Notes under the pieces: generated by a model
Database searches by the model: none
Seen by the model: the letters and a program-made list of their open reading frames with translations, nothing else
Told to the model about the DNA's origin: nothing
Part shown: piece after piece, positions 54,359 through 58,215 of the stretch
Numbering within the stretch: position 1 is the first letter of the stretch
Layout of the letters: each line of letters opens with the position of its first letter
Position numbers and translations under genes: made by a program
DNA from: Frankiales bacterium
GTDB taxonomy: Bacteria; Actinomycetota; Actinomycetes; JAFAQI01
NCBI GenBank assembly: GCA_025980465.1
Contig: JAICXJ010000016.1
Span: 1 to 58,215 of the forward strand
Direction of reading: 5' to 3'
Length of the DNA stretch: 58,215 nucleotides

Positions 54359-56327
54359 CGTCGGCCGGCTGGTCGCAGCCGCAGCCGTTGTCGGCGGCCT
54401 CGTCACAGCCTGCTCATCGGGATCGCCGACGACGGCGCCCGGCTCCTCCGCCGGCCACACCCGGACGGTCATCACCACCAGCCGGGAGGGCTGGAAGCTC
54501 GCCGCACCGGTGTCACGCCTGGTCGCCTTCCCCGACGGCAACAATCTTGTGCTCGCCGGTGGCCTCGCCGCGAACAACAGCTCGTCGACCGGGGTGTACC
54601 GACTCAACGTCGGGACCGGCTCGCTGCACTTCCTCGGCGCCATGCCCGATGCCTTTCACGACGCCGCAGGCGCGGTCGTCGCGGGCAGCGACGTCGTCTT
54701 CGGCGGCGGGTCCGCCGCGTCGTTCAACGTTGTGCAGGGCTACGCCGGCGGCCCGAAGGGTCACGTCATCGGCCACCTTCCGACGCCGCGATCAGATCTG
54801 TCCGCGGTGACGATCGGCACCCGCACCTTCATCGTCGGCGGCTATACCGGCACAGCACCGTCGGCGGCCGTGCTCGCCACCACCGACGGCAGGACCTTCA
54901 CGACCGTCGCCAACCTGCCCGACCCGGTCAGGTACGCCGGCGTTGCCGCTGTCGGATCCGATATCTGGGTCTTCGGCGGGATCCGGGGCACCGTGCCGGT
55001 CCGCACCATTCAGCGCATCGACACCCGCACCGGACGCGCGACGGTTGTGGGAGCACTGCCTACGGCCCTGTCCGATGCGGCCGCCGTGACCGTTCGGGGG
55101 CACATCCTGATCGCCGGCGGCCGCAATGCCGCCGGCCAACCGGTCGCCAGCGTGGCTGAACTCACCCCGTCGACGGGACGCCTCCATCCAGTCGCTGCAT
55201 TGCCCAAGGCGGTCGCCGACCCGGCAGCCGCCGTGATCGGCTCGACTGCCTATCTGGTCGGCGGTGAAGTGGGCTCCCGGGCCAGCGGTGTCCCGGTCGC
55301 CACGGTTCAGACGATCAACGTGCGTACCGTCACCATCGCGCCACCCACACCGACCCCCACGGCGACCTCGACGTCAGGTGCGAGCCAGCCGCTGTCCGAT
55401 CAGCATCCGTTCAACGGCCAGCTGTTGATCGCCGACCGAGGCAACAACCGGATGCTGGTCGTCAATTCGGCGAAGCGGATCCTCTGGCGGTTCCCGACCG
55501 CCGCCATGCCGGCGCCTCCTACCGGCTTCTACTTTCCGGACGACGGGTTCTTCATCCATCACGGGACCGGCATCATCTCCAACCAGGAAGGCAACGACAC
55601 CGTCGTCGAGATCGGGTACCCGTCGGGACAGCCGCTCTGGGCCTACGGGCACCCCCGAGTGGCGAAGGCGAAACCCGGTTACCTGCACGAACCCGACGAC
55701 GCCTACCTGCTTCGCGACGGCCGGGTCGTGGTTGCTGACGCGAACAACTGCCGGGTCGTGGTGGTCAGCGCCAACCGACGACAGGTCGGTCAGATCGGCC
55801 AGCCCGGGAACTGCACCCACAACCCGCCGACCGATCTCGGCTACCCCAACGGTGACACACCGCTCGCCGACGGCAACATCCTGATCTCCGAGGTCAACGG
55901 ATCCTGGATCAGCGAGTACACGCTCACCGGCCGACTGGTGTGGACCGTGCAGCTGCCATCCGTGCGATATCCGTCGGACCCGCAGCAGATCGGGTCGGAC
56001 CGCTACCTCGTCGCGGACTACTCCACGCCCGGGGGTCTCGTGGAGTTCGATCGCGCCGGCCACATCCTCTGGCGGTACGAGGCACGTCACGGGACAGCGA
56101 TGCTCAACCATCCGAGTCTCGCCGAGGTCCTGCCGGGCGGCTTCATCTGCACCAACGACGATTACCGCAACCGAGTCGTGATCATCGACCCGAAGACCAA
56201 GCGGATCGTCTGGCAGTACGGCCACACCGACCACCGCGGAACCCGTCCCGGCTACCTCTACATTCCGGACGGATTCGACCTGCTGGAGCCCGGGGGGACA
56301 ACTCCCACGCATCCCTTCACAGGATGA
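54345..56327 (+). CDS. Lipoprotein with two beta-propeller domains
   Basis: The 660-residue exported protein has lipobox LVTAC with Cys23. Residues about 50-335 are Kelch-type repeats (VVFGGGSAASFN, TFIVGGYTGTAP, IWVFGGIRGT, ILIAGGRNAAGQ, AYLVGGEVGS). After a Pro/Thr linker (PPTPTPTATSTSG), residues about 365-655 form a second propeller of NHL/PQQ-like repeats (GQLLIADRGNNRMLVVNSA, ILWRFP, GRVVVADANNCRVVVVS, HILWRYEARHG, RIVWQYGHTDHRG), ending PGYLYIPDGFDLL. No enzyme active site is evident; it may be a scaffold, a sugar- or quinone-linked dehydrogenase-like protein, or a sensor. ATG 54345 is chosen because it starts the signal peptide; it overlaps the previous gene by 14 bases. Confidence 0.85.
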   Translation: MPRTDVGRLVAAAAVVGGLVTACSSGSPTTAPGSSAGHTRTVITTSREGWKLAAPVSRLVAFPDGNNLVLAGGLAANNSSSTGVYRLNVGTGSLHFLGAMPDAFHDAAGAVVAGSDVVFGGGSAASFNVVQGYAGGPKGHVIGHLPTPRSDLSAVTIGTRTFIVGGYTGTAPSAAVLATTDGRTFTTVANLPDPVRYAGVAAVGSDIWVFGGIRGTVPVRTIQRIDTRTGRATVVGALPTALSDAAAVTVRGHILIAGGRNAAGQPVASVAELTPSTGRLHPVAALPKAVADPAAAVIGSTAYLVGGEVGSRASGVPVATVQTINVRTVTIAPPTPTPTATSTSGASQPLSDQHPFNGQLLIADRGNNRMLVVNSAKRILWRFPTAAMPAPPTGFYFPDDGFFIHHGTGIISNQEGNDTVVEIGYPSGQPLWAYGHPRVAKAKPGYLHEPDDAYLLRDGRVVVADANNCRVVVVSANRRQVGQIGQPGNCTHNPPTDLGYPNGDTPLADGNILISEVNGSWISEYTLTGRLVWTVQLPSVRYPSDPQQIGSDRYLVADYSTPGGLVEFDRAGHILWRYEARHGTAMLNHPSLAEVLPGGFICTNDDYRNRVVIIDPKTKRIVWQYGHTDHRGTRPGYLYIPDGFDLLEPGGTTPTHPFTG

Positions 56328-56329
56328 AC

Positions 56330-56716
56330 TCGGGGCCTCACCGGCGCCGGCGGGCCTCGACATCGACATCAGCGCACCGCCGCGGCCCACGCCGGTGAGT
56401 GACTCGCGGCATCCTTCGATCGCGAACCGCGGGACGGCACCCGACCCGACGGCGTCCGGCTTCGCGTTGCCGCCGCCGCGGGGGCACAGTCCCCTCGCCC
56501 CGGGCTCGGACCCGGCTGCCCTGCTGGGCCCATCCTGATCGCCGACCGGGCGAACAGTCGACTGCTCGTCGTCGATCCGCAGGGCCGGATGTGGCGTCGC
56601 GCCACCCGGGAGTGCCGGGCTCGGCGCCGGGATTCCTTCACAACCCCGATGGGGTCGACCTGCTTCCGCCGTACTCGCTGCTCGCCCGCCATGCCGCCAC
56701 GATGCAGCGCCCGTAG
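56330..56716 (+). pseudogene. Decayed remnant of a beta-propeller paralogue
   Basis: Fragments of a propeller gene are readable in different frames just after the lipoprotein. They run: LDIDISAPPRPTPVSDSRHP, then ALPPPRGHSPLAPGSDPAAL; then, after a one-base shift, ILIADRANSRLLVVDPQGRM (compare LLIADRGNNRMLVVNSAKRI in the intact gene); then, in another frame, PGFLHNPDGVDLLPPYSLL (compare PGYLYIPDGFDLL). The start and end of the domain survive and the middle, about 250 residues, is deleted. It is a degraded tandem duplicate or a once separate paralogue. Confidence 0.75.
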
Positions 56717-56733
56717 GGACAGCGCAGCTACGG
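56711..56733. terminator. Inverted repeat at convergent gene ends
   Basis: CCGTAG (56711-56716) and CTACGG (56728-56733) pair across 11 bases, covering the end of the pseudogene and the stop codon of the amidase. It could fold as a weak two-way terminator. The CCGTAG/CTACGG arms also match the outer arms of the 49.7 kb palindromic element. Confidence 0.3.
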
Positions 56734-58215
56734 CACCACCGTGTAGGTGGGCGACGTCGCGCCGCCCGCGGCGACGACGGTGATCGTGGTGCGTCCCGGC
56801 ACGGTGATCGTCGCCGACCAGGTTCCGTCGAGAGCAACGCCGGAGCTGGCGAGTACGACGCCGTCGTGTTCGACGGAGACCTGCAGCGATAGCGGCATCG
56901 CCGTTCCCGACAGGGTGAACGTCGTCGCCGGCACCTTGATCACTCCCCCGACTGGCCCCGGGTTGGTGACAACCGGTACGACCTCGGTGTGCCCCGGCGG
57001 CGTGGTGTAGGTGCTCGCGCCTGATCCGGCCGTCGCAGTCCACGTGGCGGAGGCCGTTGCCTGATAGCTCGCGGACCAGGTCCCTCCCGCTGATGCGGTG
57101 ACGATCTGGGTCGGCTGACCGCTGACCGCCACCGTGACCGCGGCACCCGGGATCGCCTCACCGCGCAACGTGACGGTCCCGCCGTACGCCGTCGTCGCCG
57201 GCCCGGTGATGGTTACCTCCGGCGCGACCGTCGCGGCAGTGGCGTAGGCGATACCGCTCGCTGTCCCGCGGATCGGGGTGAGCACCAGTGAGTACCGGCC
57301 GGGCGGTGCCGGGAGGGCAGCGAGTGAGGCGGAGTGACCGTCCCAGTGGGCGTTGATCGACTGGCCGGCCGCGGCCTGCCCGCTGACGGTGTCGACGACC
57401 GTGCCGGTGGAGGACACGACGGCAAGCCGCCAGGCCTCCGACTTCAGCGCAGTGCTGTGGACTGTCACCGACCCGGGCTCTCCGAAACGCCACGACGAGC
57501 CCCGCACCGAGGGGTCGACCAGGCCGGCCCGGATCCGAGCCATCACAGCGCGTCGGATCCCCGGCAGCGCGGCGTAACCGCGGGTGCCGGGACAGTCGGT
57601 GAAGTCGGCGTTGCGATGGCCGGAGACCACCTGGAACGGCACCTGGCGCCCGGCGCGGTACCGGGCTTGGTTGAAGTGGGTCGCCTTCAACGTCTCCCGG
57701 CCGGTCGGATCGCGATAGCTGATGGCGAGCCGCCAGGCGAGCAGGCGGACCACGGCGTTGCGCATCGCGCGGTCCGGAGCGACCGAGTTGAACGTGCCGA
57801 TCATCCCGACGCCGAGGCTGCCGACATTGAAGCCGCCTGCCTGGGCGCCGATGACCGGACGGTTCATCCCGCCGTACCGGCCCTCCCAGACCCGGCCGAA
57901 CCGGTCGACCAGGAAGTTGTAGCCGATGTCGCACCAGCCGTGGACCAGGACGTGGTAGCGGTACATCGACCGGATGATCGCGGGCACTGCCGCCCGCGAG
58001 TAGCCGTTCGGAGTGTCGGTGTGATGGATGAAAGCGACCTTCAACGTCGAGGCGTACTTCGGTTTGCCGCAGCCGGCCTGCCGGTTGCGCTGCCGCAGCG
58101 ACTCCTGGGCGCCCCCGTCGCGCCGGGTGTAGATGAAGGGCCGGCCGGCCGGCGACTTGACCACCGATCGCAGCCGCGCCGTGGCGGCTGGCGAGTCGGC
58201 TGGGCTCTGTCCGCC
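56728..58215 (-). CDS. PGRP/amidase_2-type N-acetylmuramoyl-L-alanine amidase with Ig-like repeats (5' end beyond right edge)
   Basis: It cleaves the bond between the glycan and the stem peptide of peptidoglycan. The frame is open to the right edge, so the signal peptide is missing; about 495 residues are present. The PGRP domain begins near FIYTRRDGGAQESLRQ (relatives have R-x-DWGA-x-E-SLR). Zinc-ligand candidates are His in VAFIHHTDTPNGY and His and Cys in SGHRNADFTDCPG, so it should be active. GWCDIGYNFLVDRFGRVWEG is the family core. The C-terminal half carries a FlgD-like segment (GRYSLVLTPIRG) and two Ig-like beta domains (TAYGGTVTLRGEAIPGAAV; TTFTLSGTAMPLSLQVSV), probably for wall binding. 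Confidence 0.9.
   Translation of the reverse strand, partial: GGQSPADSPAATARLRSVVKSPAGRPFIYTRRDGGAQESLRQRNRQAGCGKPKYASTLKVAFIHHTDTPNGYSRAAVPAIIRSMYRYHVLVHGWCDIGYNFLVDRFGRVWEGRYGGMNRPVIGAQAGGFNVGSLGVGMIGTFNSVAPDRAMRNAVVRLLAWRLAISYRDPTGRETLKATHFNQARYRAGRQVPFQVVSGHRNADFTDCPGTRGYAALPGIRRAVMARIRAGLVDPSVRGSSWRFGEPGSVTVHSTALKSEAWRLAVVSSTGTVVDTVSGQAAAGQSINAHWDGHSASLAALPAPPGRYSLVLTPIRGTASGIAYATAATVAPEVTITGPATTAYGGTVTLRGEAIPGAAVTVAVSGQPTQIVTASAGGTWSASYQATASATWTATAGSGASTYTTPPGHTEVVPVVTNPGPVGGVIKVPATTFTLSGTAMPLSLQVSVEHDGVVLASSGVALDGTWSATITVPGRTTITVVAAGGATSPTYTVVP

Noticed and set aside
55374-56837. 487-residue leftward open frame across the lipoprotein end and pseudogene
   Set aside because: It is antisense to the propeller repeats and has no domain of its own.

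Overview
The window is 58.2 kb of high-GC, densely packed bacterial chromosome. It reads as Actinomycetota. The evidence is WhiB and F420 biosynthesis (fbiA, fbiB, fbiC), MtrA-MtrB-LpqB, a wax-ester synthase/DGAT, Rv3235-family proteins and gene order. Much of the right two thirds follows the order known from Mycobacterium tuberculosis Rv3235-Rv3264c and from Streptomyces: Rv3235-like, secA, hpf, comF-like, lpqB, mtrB, mtrA, ahcY, sugar isomerase, phosphomannomutase, DUF3499, whiB2, fbiA/fbiB, nucleotidyltransferase. I cannot fix the genus. There is no rRNA, recognisable tRNA, CRISPR array, transposase or phage gene.

Layout. (1) 1-5.1 kb: the N-terminal part of a secreted protein, a PilB/GspE-type ATPase fused to zinc ribbons and a response-regulator receiver domain, and a membrane GAF-GGDEF diguanylate cyclase. 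(2) 5.4-16.2 kb: catabolic and lipid genes: a helix-turn-helix protein, pruA (with an apparent frameshift near its 5' end), a VOC protein, a CaiB-type CoA-transferase, an alpha/beta hydrolase, a repeat cluster, DUF6912, patatin, WS/DGAT, a HAD hydrolase, a LytR_C protein and an acyl-CoA dehydrogenase. (3) 16.2-21.1 kb: a CpaE-like/CpaB-like pair, an excisionase-type DNA-binding protein, a LysM membrane protein and two tandem Rv3235-family genes. (4) 21.1-36.8 kb: a long leftward run of housekeeping and signalling genes: secA, membrane genes, a NarL-type regulator, hpf, comF-like, lpqB-mtrB-mtrA, ahcY, SIS isomerase, Trm112 and manB. (5) 36.9-45.1 kb: zinc-ribbon and DUF3499 proteins, a zincin-like protein, DUF5719, a giant GT2 membrane protein, whiB2-like, and a coiled-coil protein with a histone-H1-like tail. 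(6) 45.2-52.1 kb: F420 biosynthesis (fbiC; fbiA-fbiB), a sugar-1-phosphate nucleotidyltransferase and a GT4 glycosyltransferase. (7) 52.3-58.2 kb: a DoxX-Rieske fusion, a histidine-bearing membrane protein, a double beta-propeller lipoprotein, a decayed paralogue of that lipoprotein, and a PGRP-type amidase cut by the right edge.

The themes are envelope biology (mannose supply, glycosyltransfer, secretion, MtrAB control of division and wall turnover), redox cofactor F420, and lipid storage and turnover. The least ordinary parts are the three-gene DoxX-Rieske/membrane/propeller cassette, the ATPase-receiver fusion, a dispersed palindromic repeat (AGCAATGTGACATTGCT) found at 10.5 kb and 49.7-49.8 kb, and a recurring TAGGGT-N7-start promoter arrangement that suggests leaderless transcription.
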